This document shows, in pieces, positions 10,301 through 20,286 of a DNA stretch of 64,000 bases. Source of the stretch: Pseudoalteromonas luteoviolacea. Its GTDB lineage: Bacteria > Pseudomonadota > Gammaproteobacteria > Enterobacterales > Alteromonadaceae. The notes beneath the pieces were generated by a model. It saw nothing but the letters and a program-made list of their open reading frames with translations, made no database searches and had not been told where the DNA came from. Position numbers and translations under genes: made by a program. The stretch lies in NCBI RefSeq assembly GCF_000814765.1, contig NZ_JWIC01000006.1:186001-250000 (forward strand). The letters are read 5' to 3'. Position 1 is the first letter of the stretch; every line of letters starts with the position of its first letter.

Positions 10301-11056
10301 ATTGAAAGTGAGAAAATGGCCTCCTTGGGTAATGTTGTTGCTGGGATCGCACATGAAATCAACACACCATTGGGGATTTCTATTACCGCTATTTCATATA
10401 ATCAGGAAAGCCTTAAGCAAGTATCAACTAAATTGCAAAATCAGACACTGAAGCAATCAGATTTAGAGCAGTCTATCGAGGAGCAGCAGGAAGGCTACTT
10501 ACTGATGAGCCGAAATTTGGATCGGGCAAAGGAGCTTATCAGTAACTTTAAACAGGTCGCAGTCGATCATTCAAGTGAAGTTCAAAGGGAAATAAACGTT
10601 AAGTGTTATGTAGAGGATGTCTTCAAGTCTTTGAGCCCATTAGCCAATGGCAAGCAAATTATATTAGAAATTGATGGGGATGAGAGTATTGATGTGGATA
10701 CTTATCCGGGCGCTTTGTATCAAATACTAACAAACTTATATAACAACTCGATATTGCATGGCTTTGAGGGAGCAGATCAAGGCAGTGTAAGTGTGATAGT
10801 TCAGAAGCTTGAAGGGCTTTGGACGTTAACTTATAAAGATGATGGGGTAGGGATGGGAGAGAGCAGTTTACAAACTATGTTTGACCCATTCGTTACGACT
10901 AAGCGTAGTCAAGGGGGGTGTGGTTTAGGTATGCACATTGTCTATAATTTGGTTACGCAATTACTGAAAGGCGAGATATCAGCATGGTCAAAGCCAGGCA
11001 AAGGGCTCGAAGTGAAATTGAAAGTACCTATTCGGCAAGTGAACGAGCGTAAATAA
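7370..11056 (+). CDS. Sensor histidine kinase with two-component propeller repeats
   Basis: Very large membrane sensor kinase (1228 aa from ATG 7370; GTG 7361 is an alternative). Order (numbered from the GTG): signal peptide or anchor ending near residue 40; about 650 residues of propeller repeats (recurring IWIGTQAGLNRFD-like, LWFGTETGGL, VWFGTSGGLSRI) forming one or two periplasmic beta-propellers; a Y_Y_Y-type domain; a membrane helix (about 778-797); a PAS domain (about 815-930); a coiled coil; HisKA with phospho-acceptor His near 997 (IAHEINTPLG); and HATPase (NLYNNSILHG, DDGVGM, GLGMHIV). There is no receiver or DNA-binding domain, so a partner regulator must be elsewhere. The architecture recalls carbohydrate sensors, but the ligand is unknown. 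Confidence 0.9.
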   Translation: MLVTLRLCVIALISKTACIAICVMLFLLSFSMSIASPVFTDTSQVMRRFDYESGLSQVTIMALTEDQLGYIWIGTQAGLNRFDGHEFKQFTSKQQNASELAGSFVTGLCHSGETVWIATSTGLSAYHTVTGRFQSFLKDNYQAITSDRVKTLNCIGNFISVTTENHEFYLIDKSTFEVQSFNLQGRFPSHAIAYNNQVYYITESGFMVYHMQSDRNAVLLAGEFKYMALRGERVFLITKDNKLLSYDTLYERTLWEIEVGTGMGLELNNLHISTDRLFVGSNYGVYLYDLSGNLKKHWFKHEGQGLGLQDNSIMSVLVDSNHDLWFGTETGGLHFISQLSENFGHVSEYNYPHSPLPEPDIRNFALDRFDRLWLATSSGLYFFDRTGFKQAHHVFPELSVVENAFITKLFIRDEYMWIATRGLGVYRFKLKGGELLNIIPDVGKGPELSFNDIIEFQGRVLVSSRTMGLLFFNESTSKLEPFLAMDNAPSHVSSLLVQGNSLIFGSIGDGLFKYEDGKLSQLTIADSLASDIVFMLQEDSFGRIWAGSETGLSVIDSTFSVVKVIKKADGLANSAIWALLFDKQDHVWFGTSGGLSRISIHDFKIDNFLPVDGVQGNEFNYNASWLAPDGRVFIGGSNGFNQFHPEQITISPIIRPLLTSNIELLGRTLHPSTHSELKLAPELTTFLELEYDQDIVSLHYSSLDYGSEGLRFFYRIVGLSEQWLKLADGVRQINLLKLSPGSYQVQAYTINRFNQTSPIHHFDIQINAPWWWSKYTKAIYFLIASMLLVFWFRLRQKRFQQVVNDNKIMNELQERLELSLWASQDEMWDWHIDTDKIYRHSVKPRIEYGHCQAEMSVHDAVQFIHPKDYIGWEEKLEACLEGEQDTYEIAIRVKTIDEKWTWVLERGKVVSRDSHGKVKRLAGSLKDIAELKAHQNALQLLNEDLEIKVAVRTDELYQKNQKLEQAMIELKRTQQELIESEKMASLGNVVAGIAHEINTPLGISITAISYNQESLKQVSTKLQNQTLKQSDLEQSIEEQQEGYLLMSRNLDRAKELISNFKQVAVDHSSEVQREINVKCYVEDVFKSLSPLANGKQIILEIDGDESIDVDTYPGALYQILTNLYNNSILHGFEGADQGSVSVIVQKLEGLWTLTYKDDGVGMGESSLQTMFDPFVTTKRSQGGCGLGMHIVYNLVTQLLKGEISAWSKPGKGLEVKLKVPIRQVNERK

Positions 11057-11122
11057 ACATAATAGACCAGCGCTCATTAAACTTAATGTAAAACCAGTCT
11101 AATTTTATATGGGTTAAATGCA

Positions 11123-11869
11123 CTACTTTACTGTAATGAAAATATCGTGGTCGATATTATCTTGTTGTATATTCCAATACTCTAATAGCTGTGTGGTGCC
11201 ACCCGTATTTCGACAAATTATTTGCGTCGCAATTCTGCCTGTTCTGGCATCATAATAAATAGCTTCATCAAATGAAATTATGTCATCAGTGAATCCATCA
11301 TTGTGCCATGGTTGTAATTGTAGCGGAGAGTCACTTTCAATACTTGAAGCGATACAAAAGCCAGCTGGCTCGCTATTGTCAATATTAAGGGTTGCACGAT
11401 ATCGGACATCTTGATAAAAACCTGGATAAAGGTGATCGCCGTCAAGCCAATGCTTTGCATCTAGTTGACTCTTTAGTTTGATTTTGGGCGCAGGTGCAAT
11501 GTGATGCCGTATATGTTCAGTTGAACCATTTTCATTAGTGCAACGAAGTTCAACGTACTTTTCTTTATTTTCATACCCTTTTGGTATTTGGCCAGTAAGA
11601 ATTTTGCCTTGAATTTCCATTTCTGTTAGTAAACGATGATCATTGAGCGTGTAAACGGCCGCAGATTGACAAGGTATATTGCTCGTGGGGTTGGGAGTGT
11701 ATATGCGAACATCATATGCAGAACTAGATTGCGTTACCATAACGTTTATGGAGGCTTGGCTATAGTATGTTACTCTGCCAGGTGTTCCATCGGTATCATG
11801 AATCACTGTACCAGCAACGGCGGTTGTATGGATGACTATCGCGATAGGTAGCACTGATTTTATTCTCAT
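11123..11869 (-). CDS. Secreted protein of unknown function
   Basis: 248 aa with a signal-peptide-like N-terminus (basic start, hydrophobic core, AVAG cleavage region near residue 20). The mature part is beta-rich by composition with four spaced cysteines, which could form two disulfides in the periplasm or outside. I do not recognise the family. A good Shine-Dalgarno (AAAAAGGAAA) precedes the ATG. It stands alone, convergent with the kinase gene and 330 bases from metG. Confidence 0.65.
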   Translation of the reverse strand: MRIKSVLPIAIVIHTTAVAGTVIHDTDGTPGRVTYYSQASINVMVTQSSSAYDVRIYTPNPTSNIPCQSAAVYTLNDHRLLTEMEIQGKILTGQIPKGYENKEKYVELRCTNENGSTEHIRHHIAPAPKIKLKSQLDAKHWLDGDHLYPGFYQDVRYRATLNIDNSEPAGFCIASSIESDSPLQLQPWHNDGFTDDIISFDEAIYYDARTGRIATQIICRNTGGTTQLLEYWNIQQDNIDHDIFITVK

Positions 11870-12199
11870 TATAATTTCCTTTTTACATGTTATTAAAAAT
11901 TACTTTATCGCGAGATGTGTTTTAGTTAAAGCATTATTAGATAGGGTATTTATGATTGCTTTTTAATTGTTTTATGTTTGGAAATAATTGGACTGTAAGA
12001 ACGTGATAACCTAATTTGGGTATACCCTGATACTTTTATAAAGAGCTAAGTAACAAATAATTCGGGAAATACTAAAGTACTATAAAGAAGCAGGATAATA
12101 ACGAAGGGAATATTATAAATAATACCCAAGAGGAATAGATTCTAGTTTTTAAATACAGGGCATGGGTGTCATTACCATGCCCCAATGTTAGGTATGAGG
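11870..12199. other. Intergenic region between the secreted unknown and metG
   Basis: AT-rich; carries the minus-strand promoter region of the secreted protein gene and, at its right end, the hairpin after metG. No open reading frame or RNA gene is supported. Confidence 0.5.
12158..12182 (-). terminator. Hairpin downstream of metG
   Basis: An 8-bp GC-rich stem (GGGCATGG with CCATGCCC) lies 18 bases past the metG stop on the minus strand. The following bases are only moderately U-rich, so this is a weak terminator candidate. Confidence 0.45.
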
Positions 12200-14224
12200 T
12201 TACATTACGCGCATACCTGGCTCAGAACCATCATCTGGGTTCAAGATATATATTTCTTTGCCACCAGGACCTGCTGCAAGCACCATACCTTCAGACATGC
12301 CGAAGCGCATCTTACGAGGCTTAAGATTAGCAACCATGACGGTCAACTTGCCTTCAATGTCTTCTGGTGCATAAGCGGACTTGATGCCTGCAAATACTTG
12401 GCGAGTTTCACCACCTAAATCTAACGTTAGTTTAAGTAGCTTCTCCGCGCCTTCAACATGCTCAGCTTTGGCGATTTTAGCTACTCGTAAATCAACCTTA
12501 GCAAAGTCATTGAATTCAATTTCGTCTGCGATTGGTTCTTTAGCCAGCGGGCTGTTAGGGTCTAAAGCCGGCTTAGCGGGCTCTAAGCTTTCTTTAGAAG
12601 CATCTACCATTGCATTTACTTTATCCAAATCTACACGCTGCATTAGTGCTTTAAATTTATTAATTTCATGGCCTACTAATGGCTGAGAAACTGTTTCCCA
12701 CGTTAGTTCAGTCGCAAGGAACTGCTCAACATTTGCACTCATGCCCGGTAAGACTGGTTTCAAGTAAGTCAGGATAATCTTGAACATATTCAAGCCAAGC
12801 GAGCACACCTGATGCGCGCGCTCTTGAGTCGTTTCGTCTTTGATTAATACCCAAGGCGCTTCCGCGTCAATGAATTGGTTTGCTTTGTCTGCAAGTGTCA
12901 TGATTTCACGGATGGCACGACTATATTCACGATTCTCAAAATGTGTCGCAATGGTATCCGAAACTGCGCTGAACTCTGCTAGTAGTGCTTCGTCCATGAT
13001 TTCATTGCTTAACTTACCTGCGAACTTTTTAGTGATAAAACCAGCACAACGGCTAGCAATATTTACTACTTTACCAACTAGATCTGAATTTACACGCTGT
13101 GCAAAATCTTCAAGATTTAAATCTAAGTCTGTAATACCGCTGTTGAGCTTAGCAGCATAGTAATAGCGAAGATATTCTGGGTCTAAATGCTCAAGGTAGG
13201 TACGAGCTTTAATGAATGTACCTTTTGACTTAGACATTTTAGCGCCATTTACCGTTACGAAACCGTGTGCGAATACATTGGTCGGTTTCCTAAACTCAGC
13301 ACCTTCAAGCATTGCTGGCCAAAATAGGCTGTGGAAGTAGATAATATCTTTACCGATAAAATGATACAGTTCTGCGTCAGAGTCTTTACCCCAAAACGCA
13401 TCAAAGTCGATGCCACTTTTATCACATAGGTTTTTAAAACTCGCCATGTAACCAATTGGCGCATCTAACCATACATAGAAGTACTTACCAGGCGCACCAG
13501 GGATCTCAAAACCAAAATAAGGTGCATCACGGCTAATATCCCACTGTTGTAAGCCTTCAGCAAACCATTCTTCTAGTTTGTTAGCCATTTCAGCTTGCAA
13601 ACTGCCAGAGTGAAGCCATTCTTTAAGCATGCCTTCAAAAGCAGGCAGGTCAAAGAAAAAGTGCTCAGAGTCTTTCAAAATAGGAGTCGCACCAGACATC
13701 GCAGAGCGAGGGTCCTTTAGCTCTGTTGGGCTGTAAGTGGCACCACAGGCATCACAACTGTCGCCATTTTGATCAACTGCATCACATGTAGGGCAAGTAC
13801 CAGTTACAAATCTATCAGGTAAAAAGATGTTTTTTTCTGGGTCGAAAAGCTGCGAAATAGTGCGCTTTTTGATGTGGCCTTTGTCGTTTAAGCGAGTATA
13901 GATTAACTCACTAAGTGCTTTATTTTCATCACTATGGGTGCTGTGGTAGTTGTCAAAAACAATATTGAAATCAGCAAAGTCACGTTGTCTTTCGATACTT
14001 ACGTTTTTGACCATTTCTTCAGGCGTGATCCCTTGCTTCTGGGCGTTTAACATGATCGGCGTACCGTGCGCATCATCTGCACATACGTAGTAAGCCTCAT
14101 GACCACGCATTTTTTGAAAGCGAGACCAAATATCAGTCTGAATGTATTCAAGTAGGTGCCCTAAATGTGTTGGGCCATTTGCATATGGTAATGCACTTGT
14201 AATGAGAATTTTTCTCTTTGTCAT
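12200..14224 (-). CDS. metG: Methionyl-tRNA synthetase
   Basis: Charges tRNA-Met. 674 aa, close to E. coli MetG. The HIGH-type motif is HLGH (about 20-23, in [10 protein letters not shown]), four cysteines form the zinc knuckle (CPTCD ... CDACG), and the KMSKS loop is intact ([10 protein letters not shown]). The C-terminal 110 residues are the tRNA-binding EMAP-like domain ([12 protein letters not shown]), so this is the long dimeric form. The gene is divergent from the Mrp/ApbC gene, a common neighbour of metG in gammaproteobacteria. Confidence 0.98.
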   Translation of the reverse strand: MTKRKILITSALPYANGPTHLGHLLEYIQTDIWSRFQKMRGHEAYYVCADDAHGTPIMLNAQKQGITPEEMVKNVSIERQRDFADFNIVFDNYHSTHSDENKALSELIYTRLNDKGHIKKRTISQLFDPEKNIFLPDRFVTGTCPTCDAVDQNGDSCDACGATYSPTELKDPRSAMSGATPILKDSEHFFFDLPAFEGMLKEWLHSGSLQAEMANKLEEWFAEGLQQWDISRDAPYFGFEIPGAPGKYFYVWLDAPIGYMASFKNLCDKSGIDFDAFWGKDSDAELYHFIGKDIIYFHSLFWPAMLEGAEFRKPTNVFAHGFVTVNGAKMSKSKGTFIKARTYLEHLDPEYLRYYYAAKLNSGITDLDLNLEDFAQRVNSDLVGKVVNIASRCAGFITKKFAGKLSNEIMDEALLAEFSAVSDTIATHFENREYSRAIREIMTLADKANQFIDAEAPWVLIKDETTQERAHQVCSLGLNMFKIILTYLKPVLPGMSANVEQFLATELTWETVSQPLVGHEINKFKALMQRVDLDKVNAMVDASKESLEPAKPALDPNSPLAKEPIADEIEFNDFAKVDLRVAKIAKAEHVEGAEKLLKLTLDLGGETRQVFAGIKSAYAPEDIEGKLTVMVANLKPRKMRFGMSEGMVLAAGPGGKEIYILNPDDGSEPGMRVM

Positions 14225-14417
14225 AGTTTTCCCATGGTTAATTAGCCGTTATGGCTAACGCCAGCGTAAACTTTGCACTCAATTTGACGGTGAAATTGAG
14301 AACAATTTTTTTGTCTAACTGGATTATGCCCTAATAACGCGATTTTGACTGGTCTTAATTTATCGAATGTTACATAATTCCTGCGTTCTTTTCATCACCT
14401 GATGGCGTTTTATTTGT

Positions 14418-15491
14418 ATGTTTGGCATCAAGAAGTTTTTTAGTAAAGAAGATCCAACTGAAACTGAGATTGTGATGCGATTAAATGGGTATCGCAGTGC
14501 TATTTTTCCTATGGGTATTTTAACGGAGTGGATAATATCTGTTAAAAAGGATACATCTGATTACAAAGTTGAAATTGAGTTGCCTTTTGCAGCCTGTACC
14601 CAGAGCAAACAGCTTGAACAATACCTGTTTACGCATCACATTAAAGATGTTCATATCTCGATCAAAACCAATATACCTGATACGTATAAATTTAAAAAAA
14701 TCAAACATATTATTCTAGTCGCATCAGGGAAGGGAGGGGTAGGTAAATCAACGACGGCGGTGAATTTGGCGCTTGCATTGAAAGAGGAAGGTGCTAAGGT
14801 CGGTTTGCTTGATGCAGATATTTATGGACCTTCAATTCCATCACTATTAGGGTTAGTCGGTGAGCAGCCAAGTGCAAAGGATGATAAGACGCTTAATCCA
14901 ATGCAGAAGTATGGACTAAATACGATGTCGATTGGATATTTGGTACCTGCTGAAAATGCGACTGTTTGGCGAGGCCCTATGGCGTCTCAAGCACTCAACC
15001 AGTTGTTAAATGAGACTGATTGGGGAGAACTTGATTATCTCATCGTAGATATGCCACCGGGTACGGGTGACATCCAACTCACGATGACGCAAAAGTTACC
15101 AGCGAGCGGCGCGGTTATCATAACAACGCCTCAAGATCTTGCGTTGGCAGATGCACAAAAAGGTATTGCCATGTTTTCTCAGGTGAACTTACCGATTATT
15201 GGTTTGATTGAAAATATGAGTTATTTTAACTGCCAGCACTGTGGTGAGAAAAATGCGTTGTTTGGTAGCGATGGTGGCAGTGAGTTGGCTGCGCGTCATG
15301 GCGTCCCTTTATTGGCTGAAATCCCGTTGGATATTCATATTAGAGAGGGATCGGAAAAAGGTGATAACATTATTAAGCAAGGCAATAGTATTGCTGACCA
15401 TTACATCTATAGTGCGCAACTAATTAGTAGTATGCTGAATCTTCAATCATCGCAGTCGGCAGGCGTGGAAATTATTTTTACCGATGATTAA
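14418..15491 (+). CDS. apbC: Mrp/ApbC-family iron-sulfur cluster carrier ATPase
   Basis: Cytoplasmic P-loop ATPase that binds and transfers Fe-S clusters. A deviant Walker A (GKGGVGKST, about 104-112) precedes LLDADIYGPS and the Walker B-like VDMPPGTGD; the cluster-binding CxxC is NCQHCGEKN. The N-terminal 95 residues correspond to the MIP18/DUF59-like domain. Length 357 aa is typical. It is transcribed away from metG, as in E. coli, where mrp adjoins metG. The Shine-Dalgarno before ATG 14418 is weak. Confidence 0.94.
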   Translation: MFGIKKFFSKEDPTETEIVMRLNGYRSAIFPMGILTEWIISVKKDTSDYKVEIELPFAACTQSKQLEQYLFTHHIKDVHISIKTNIPDTYKFKKIKHIILVASGKGGVGKSTTAVNLALALKEEGAKVGLLDADIYGPSIPSLLGLVGEQPSAKDDKTLNPMQKYGLNTMSIGYLVPAENATVWRGPMASQALNQLLNETDWGELDYLIVDMPPGTGDIQLTMTQKLPASGAVIITTPQDLALADAQKGIAMFSQVNLPIIGLIENMSYFNCQHCGEKNALFGSDGGSELAARHGVPLLAEIPLDIHIREGSEKGDNIIKQGNSIADHYIYSAQLISSMLNLQSSQSAGVEIIFTDD

Positions 15492-15668
15492 ACGTCGCTT
15501 TTAGAACATATTGCGCACTTTATTTCTTACAAATACTGGCAAATGTGCTCTCAGCCTACATACTTATCTATGAAGTTTTAGGGTACCTAGCTGATCTGTG
15601 TTAGGTAGGCATGATTGTGATAGTCCTCATGGATAGCCGATCAAAATCACTTACTCAAGGAGGTGGGT

Positions 15669-18137
15669 ATGTGGTTGTATATAAAGAAGTTAATTTTATT
15701 TATTTGGCTTATTGTTGTCGGGCAGTGTGCGCTTGCGTCACAACAAAGTACGGTTAAACAGTTTACTGATACATCAAATCAATTGACGGTTGACACGGTT
15801 ATAGACAGAAAACTCAGCTTTGACACTGCGAACGAGGGTGTTAAATTTGTCAAGGGAGAAACGCTTTGGGTAAAAGTCACCAGTTCAAGCATTGCAAGTG
15901 ATGAATTGGTTGTCATTACTAGCTCGATAGAAGGGACCTTGAAACTATATCAAGTTGCTGATGGTAAGGTGACAGAATATAAATTCGTATCACCAGAAGT
16001 GGCGCATTTAGCACCCAATGCGCATATATTACCGTCAATCACCCTGGTCGACGATGCCAGAAATTACGATATTTATATTCAGGTTCAGGCAAAGTATAGT
16101 GGCATGCTCTCTCTGTCAGTTATGTCTACAGAAGAGTATGGGAAAGCACTAAACAGACGGCTGTTTGTGATAGGGGTGAGCAGTGGTATTCATTACTTTA
16201 TCACGTTATTTGTTTTTTTAATGGCGGCAAGCCAATCTAGAAAGGGCCTTGCTGCTTTAACCGCTTATTTTGTTTGCGTTAGTATTCAAAGCGGTGTGTC
16301 TACCGGGGCTAACAATCTTGTTTTTCCAAGTGAGGTCGCAAGTTATTTTGCCCTTTACCAGAGCCAAATATATTTACTATCTCTCATTTTCGCTGTGTTG
16401 TTTCTCAATTATTTTATGGTGGTTAAACGCGCAGAACCTGCATTTGCTCGCTTGGTGAGCGTTTCTATTTGGATTTTAGGATTGCTCATAGTACTGGTTG
16501 CTCCTTTAAAGGCCCAGCACTCTCTCGTGTTTAACTTCCTCGGAAGCCTAGTGTGTGGTGCTGTTTATTTTCTTGTGTTGGCGAACCAGTTTAAGCTGCA
16601 CAAAAGTGAAGTACTCGCGATTGTGATTACTTGGTTACCTGTATTTGCGTTCAAAGCCTATGTATTTGTTAATCAATTTGGTATTTATTTACCCATAGAC
16701 ACATCGATATTAAACCACGTATTAATCACTACACACATCATTTTGCTCGCTTCTTTTTTATATTGGCATGACAAGAATAAGAAAAAACAGCTGCTCTTTT
16801 ATGCAACACATGACAAGGATACTGGTGCACCAAACCGTTATATGCTGCAGCAAAGTTTAGAGTCTTTGGGGAAAAAGAATAAAGATCATACCTTATTGTT
16901 ATTTAGACCTTTGGTATTACAAACCATTCGGTTAAATATGGGATGGAGTTACGCCAATGCGCACCTAAAAAAGTTACTCAATAAAGTGAGTGAACAGCTT
17001 AACACATACGGGAATGCAGTGATTGCAGGGCACGATAGTTTGCATACTTCAATATACCGATTGGATGACTCCTTGTTTGCAATTATTTTGATGGGTAAAT
17101 TTGAGCTGAGCCAAGTAGAGCAGTTTGTTTGTGTGTTATCGGCCAGTTTTGAAGAAGGGGTAGATTTTGGAGGTGATTTGCTAGTTGATCAATTGGAAAT
17201 TGGTGTAGCAAGTAATCCTATTCATGCAACAAATTCAGATTCTTTGATCCAGTGTGCAATGCAAGCAATGGCTTCAAAGCCAGCGGGAACAAATAAATGG
17301 CAATTATTTGATTTTGGCAACTCCATTGTGTCTCAAAGGCGTATAAAAATTGCGTCGGCTTTGAAAGTGGCCATTGAGCGTGAGCAACTGAGTCTATATT
17401 TACAGCCGCAATTACACTTAGGCACGGGCCGAGTATATGGATCAGAAGCGTTACTTCGATGGCATCATCCAGAATTGGGAGTTGTACCGCCGAGCGAGTT
17501 TATCCCGATCGCCGAGTCTTCAGGCATTGTATATGAGCTAACAGAGTGGGTCATTGAAACTGGCCTAAAACAACAGGCGGAGATTATCAAGTTATTACCG
17601 TCCCATACTTTATCACTTAACATCTCAGGAAAAGATGTTGGTCGTAAAGAACTGACGGTGCAACTCATTGAACTGGTGAATCAGTATGCATTGGCGCCAT
17701 CACAAATTGTATTGGAAGTGACGGAGTCAGCAACCGTTGAAAATGAAAATATACTGTTTGATACTTTGGCTGATTATCGCAGCATCGGATTGCGCGTTGC
17801 CATTGATGATTTTGGTACAGGGTACTCATCCTTGGCCTATTTGAGCCAACTGGGCTTTGATAAACTTAAAATTGACAAGCGTTTTGTTATGGATGTAGAA
17901 AGTTCGAAAACCAATCAGACCATTTGTAAGGCAACATGCGATATGGCTCACAGCTTAGGCTCTGTTGTTGTTGCTGAGGGGATTGAGAGTGAGGGGAGCT
18001 ATCGACAGCTACAGAGTTATCACTGTGATATTGGGCAAGGCTATTTTATATCAAGACCTTTACCATTTGAGCAATATAAAGCATGGCTTCAAAGAATGAT
18101 CGATGTCGAAGATGTTATTCACTATTTGACGTCCTAG
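15669..18137 (+). CDS. 7TM-DISM sensor protein with degenerate GGDEF and intact EAL domain
   Basis: Predicted c-di-GMP phosphodiesterase in the inner membrane. Signal peptide (to about residue 25), periplasmic beta-rich sensor (about 30-165), seven hydrophobic helices (about 170-370), a GGDEF-fold with YRLDDSLFA replacing RxGGDEF (probably no cyclase activity), then EAL (about 560-810) with SEALLRW, IDDFGTGYSS, KLKIDK and VAEGIES intact. ATG 15669 is chosen because AAGGAGGT ends 4 bases before it; a GTG two codons upstream overlaps that ribosome site. A single-gene unit, convergent with the hybrid kinase. Confidence 0.9.
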   Translation: MWLYIKKLILFIWLIVVGQCALASQQSTVKQFTDTSNQLTVDTVIDRKLSFDTANEGVKFVKGETLWVKVTSSSIASDELVVITSSIEGTLKLYQVADGKVTEYKFVSPEVAHLAPNAHILPSITLVDDARNYDIYIQVQAKYSGMLSLSVMSTEEYGKALNRRLFVIGVSSGIHYFITLFVFLMAASQSRKGLAALTAYFVCVSIQSGVSTGANNLVFPSEVASYFALYQSQIYLLSLIFAVLFLNYFMVVKRAEPAFARLVSVSIWILGLLIVLVAPLKAQHSLVFNFLGSLVCGAVYFLVLANQFKLHKSEVLAIVITWLPVFAFKAYVFVNQFGIYLPIDTSILNHVLITTHIILLASFLYWHDKNKKKQLLFYATHDKDTGAPNRYMLQQSLESLGKKNKDHTLLLFRPLVLQTIRLNMGWSYANAHLKKLLNKVSEQLNTYGNAVIAGHDSLHTSIYRLDDSLFAIILMGKFELSQVEQFVCVLSASFEEGVDFGGDLLVDQLEIGVASNPIHATNSDSLIQCAMQAMASKPAGTNKWQLFDFGNSIVSQRRIKIASALKVAIEREQLSLYLQPQLHLGTGRVYGSEALLRWHHPELGVVPPSEFIPIAESSGIVYELTEWVIETGLKQQAEIIKLLPSHTLSLNISGKDVGRKELTVQLIELVNQYALAPSQIVLEVTESATVENENILFDTLADYRSIGLRVAIDDFGTGYSSLAYLSQLGFDKLKIDKRFVMDVESSKTNQTICKATCDMAHSLGSVVVAEGIESEGSYRQLQSYHCDIGQGYFISRPLPFEQYKAWLQRMIDVEDVIHYLTS

Positions 18138-18150
18138 TCTTTGCGCTTAT

Positions 18151-20169
18151 TTACGGTGTTTTTTCTATACAAGCCGCGATAATTCGGCCAAGCGTCATAA
18201 AATCAATGGGCTTGGGGAGTATGTCATGCATGCCAGCAGCTGCAAAGTGCTTTTGACTGAGTTCGTCTGTATTGGCTGTCATGGCAATAATTTGACAATG
18301 CTCTGCTACTAGCCCTTTGTCTAAAATGGTGCTAGTGGCGGTCAGCCCGTCCATAACAGGCATTATGCTATCCATAAAAATAATGTCGTATGTGCTTTGC
18401 TCGCATTGTTGAATTGCTAATTTACCATTGGGAGCAATATCAGGAATGATATTAAACTTGCTTAAAAAAGCGCTGATGACCTTTTGATTAATATCGTTAT
18501 CTTCAACAACTAAGACCGCTAATTTTGAGGCATCAAACTCTTTAGTGGATGGTAGGGTCTTAGCTTTAGGCTCTGGTGCACTGGTTAATGGGATACACAC
18601 CTTAAACTGGCTACCGTGTTTTAATATGCTGTGTACTTCGATGGTGCCTTGCATCAGCTCGATGAGCTCTTTCACAATGGACATACCAAGACCGGTCCCT
18701 CCAAAATGGCTACCAACCTCGTTTTCACCTTGTTTGAATGGGTCGAATAAATGTTTGATACTGGTAGACGACATGCCTATACCTGTGTCATTGACTTCAA
18801 TGAATAAATCTATATCTGGTTGCCGTTCTTTTGCATATGCTCTTAATTCAACGCCACCGCAGTCGGTAAATTTTATGGCATTACTGATCAGGTTGGTGAT
18901 GATCTGATTCAGCCTAACAGGGTCACATTTGACCCAACATTGTGGCGGTAAGTCGATGCTATATGAAAATTCAATGTTTTTTTTGTCGGCTAACTGTTTT
19001 GATAACTCGACGACATCGTAAATAATACGCGTGATGTTACTTTGATGATAAGCCAGAGAGAGGCCTTTCTGGGAAATTTTAGAAAAATCTAATATCTCAT
19101 TGACTAAGCTAGTTAATACCTCTGTACTGCGCAGTGCCAATTGTATATTTTCGGTCACTTTTCCTTGCTCAGGTTCATCCATTGCGTTTAAGAGCAATCC
19201 ATTAATTCCATTTAATGGTGTTCTCATTTCATGACTTATTTTTGCGAGTAATAAACTTCTTTCATTTAAAAGTGTCTCAGCTTCTAGCTTCTGATTTTTC
19301 AACTTTTCTCTCAGTTGAACATCTTTGGTGATATCTTGGAGTGAGCCGATTAGGTTAATGCATCCACCGTCTTTAGATTCAACTTCGCCATGGCATGAAA
19401 GCCATATTTTGCGCTTATCCTTTGTGGTTGCTGGAAACTCTAATTCCCACGATTCACCGTCATTTTTGGCATGAGATATGGCGTGTAAAAACTTTTGTTG
19501 ATATAACTCATTGTCAATAAATTTCACCCATTCAGAGAGGGAAGGGGTCGTATTTAAGTCTATACCATGAAGCTTCTTTGTTTCATCGCTCCAAAATACT
19601 TGCTGATTGGACATATTAACCCTCCAACTCCCGATGGCGGCAACTTGTTCAACCTTTTTTAGCGTCTTGTAATTGTCTTTTAACCTAACCTCTGACTCAA
19701 TTCTAGCCAGTTCGAAGCCTAGCCACTGTGCAAATAATTCAACATAATCAATGTGCTCAGCTGTAAAAGGTTGACTAACTTTAGCGGCAGAAAAGTTGAT
19801 TGTACCAAACGTTCGGTTAGCAACGCGAATAGGCGCGCCAATATAAGATTCTAACTGAAACTGCGTATAGCAGGGGTGCTTTGAGATGTCGCTATTACCA
19901 GCATGGTGAAATGACAGCGCTTTGTTGGCTTTAAGCGTATGAACACAGTATGTGCCTTGTAAGTCAAATTTGCACTGTGGAGTAAGCTCTGCGTTGTCTG
20001 ACTCAACATATAAGATAGTGTAGGTTGCATCAGTAACCTCACTGACAATGGCTATCTCCAGATCAAAGATTTCAAGCCCAAATTTAAGTAATAACTGAAT
20101 TTTCTCTGTTGTACTTATGTTTTGCTGTGACACGATGTTATGGAATCGTCTTAAAAAGCTCACTAGCAT
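18151..20169 (-). CDS. Hybrid histidine kinase (GAF-PAS-HisKA-HATPase-receiver)
   Basis: 672 aa, soluble (no membrane helix). A GAF domain (about 15-165), a PAS domain (about 185-290), HisKA with ISHEMRTPLNG, HATPase with NLISNAIKFTD, DTGIGMSS and GGTGLGMSIVKELI, and a C-terminal receiver with phospho-acceptor Asp in IIFMDSIMPVMDG. There is no Hpt domain, so phosphotransfer probably needs a separate Hpt protein; one is encoded at 21803-22150. The start at 20169 has AAAAGGA upstream; a further ATG at 20211 lacks a ribosome site and adds only 14 residues. Confidence 0.9.
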   Translation of the reverse strand: MLVSFLRRFHNIVSQQNISTTEKIQLLLKFGLEIFDLEIAIVSEVTDATYTILYVESDNAELTPQCKFDLQGTYCVHTLKANKALSFHHAGNSDISKHPCYTQFQLESYIGAPIRVANRTFGTINFSAAKVSQPFTAEHIDYVELFAQWLGFELARIESEVRLKDNYKTLKKVEQVAAIGSWRVNMSNQQVFWSDETKKLHGIDLNTTPSLSEWVKFIDNELYQQKFLHAISHAKNDGESWELEFPATTKDKRKIWLSCHGEVESKDGGCINLIGSLQDITKDVQLREKLKNQKLEAETLLNERSLLLAKISHEMRTPLNGINGLLLNAMDEPEQGKVTENIQLALRSTEVLTSLVNEILDFSKISQKGLSLAYHQSNITRIIYDVVELSKQLADKKNIEFSYSIDLPPQCWVKCDPVRLNQIITNLISNAIKFTDCGGVELRAYAKERQPDIDLFIEVNDTGIGMSSTSIKHLFDPFKQGENEVGSHFGGTGLGMSIVKELIELMQGTIEVHSILKHGSQFKVCIPLTSAPEPKAKTLPSTKEFDASKLAVLVVEDNDINQKVISAFLSKFNIIPDIAPNGKLAIQQCEQSTYDIIFMDSIMPVMDGLTATSTILDKGLVAEHCQIIAMTANTDELSQKHFAAAGMHDILPKPIDFMTLGRIIAACIEKTP

Positions 20170-20286
20170 AAATCCTTTTATTGGGCCGCCGGTCAGTAAC
20201 CACAGTGACATGAGTTAAGTATAGAACGGTGATACTATATTAAAAAATATAGATTGCAATTACATATTTTATTTTTAACGGGCGTA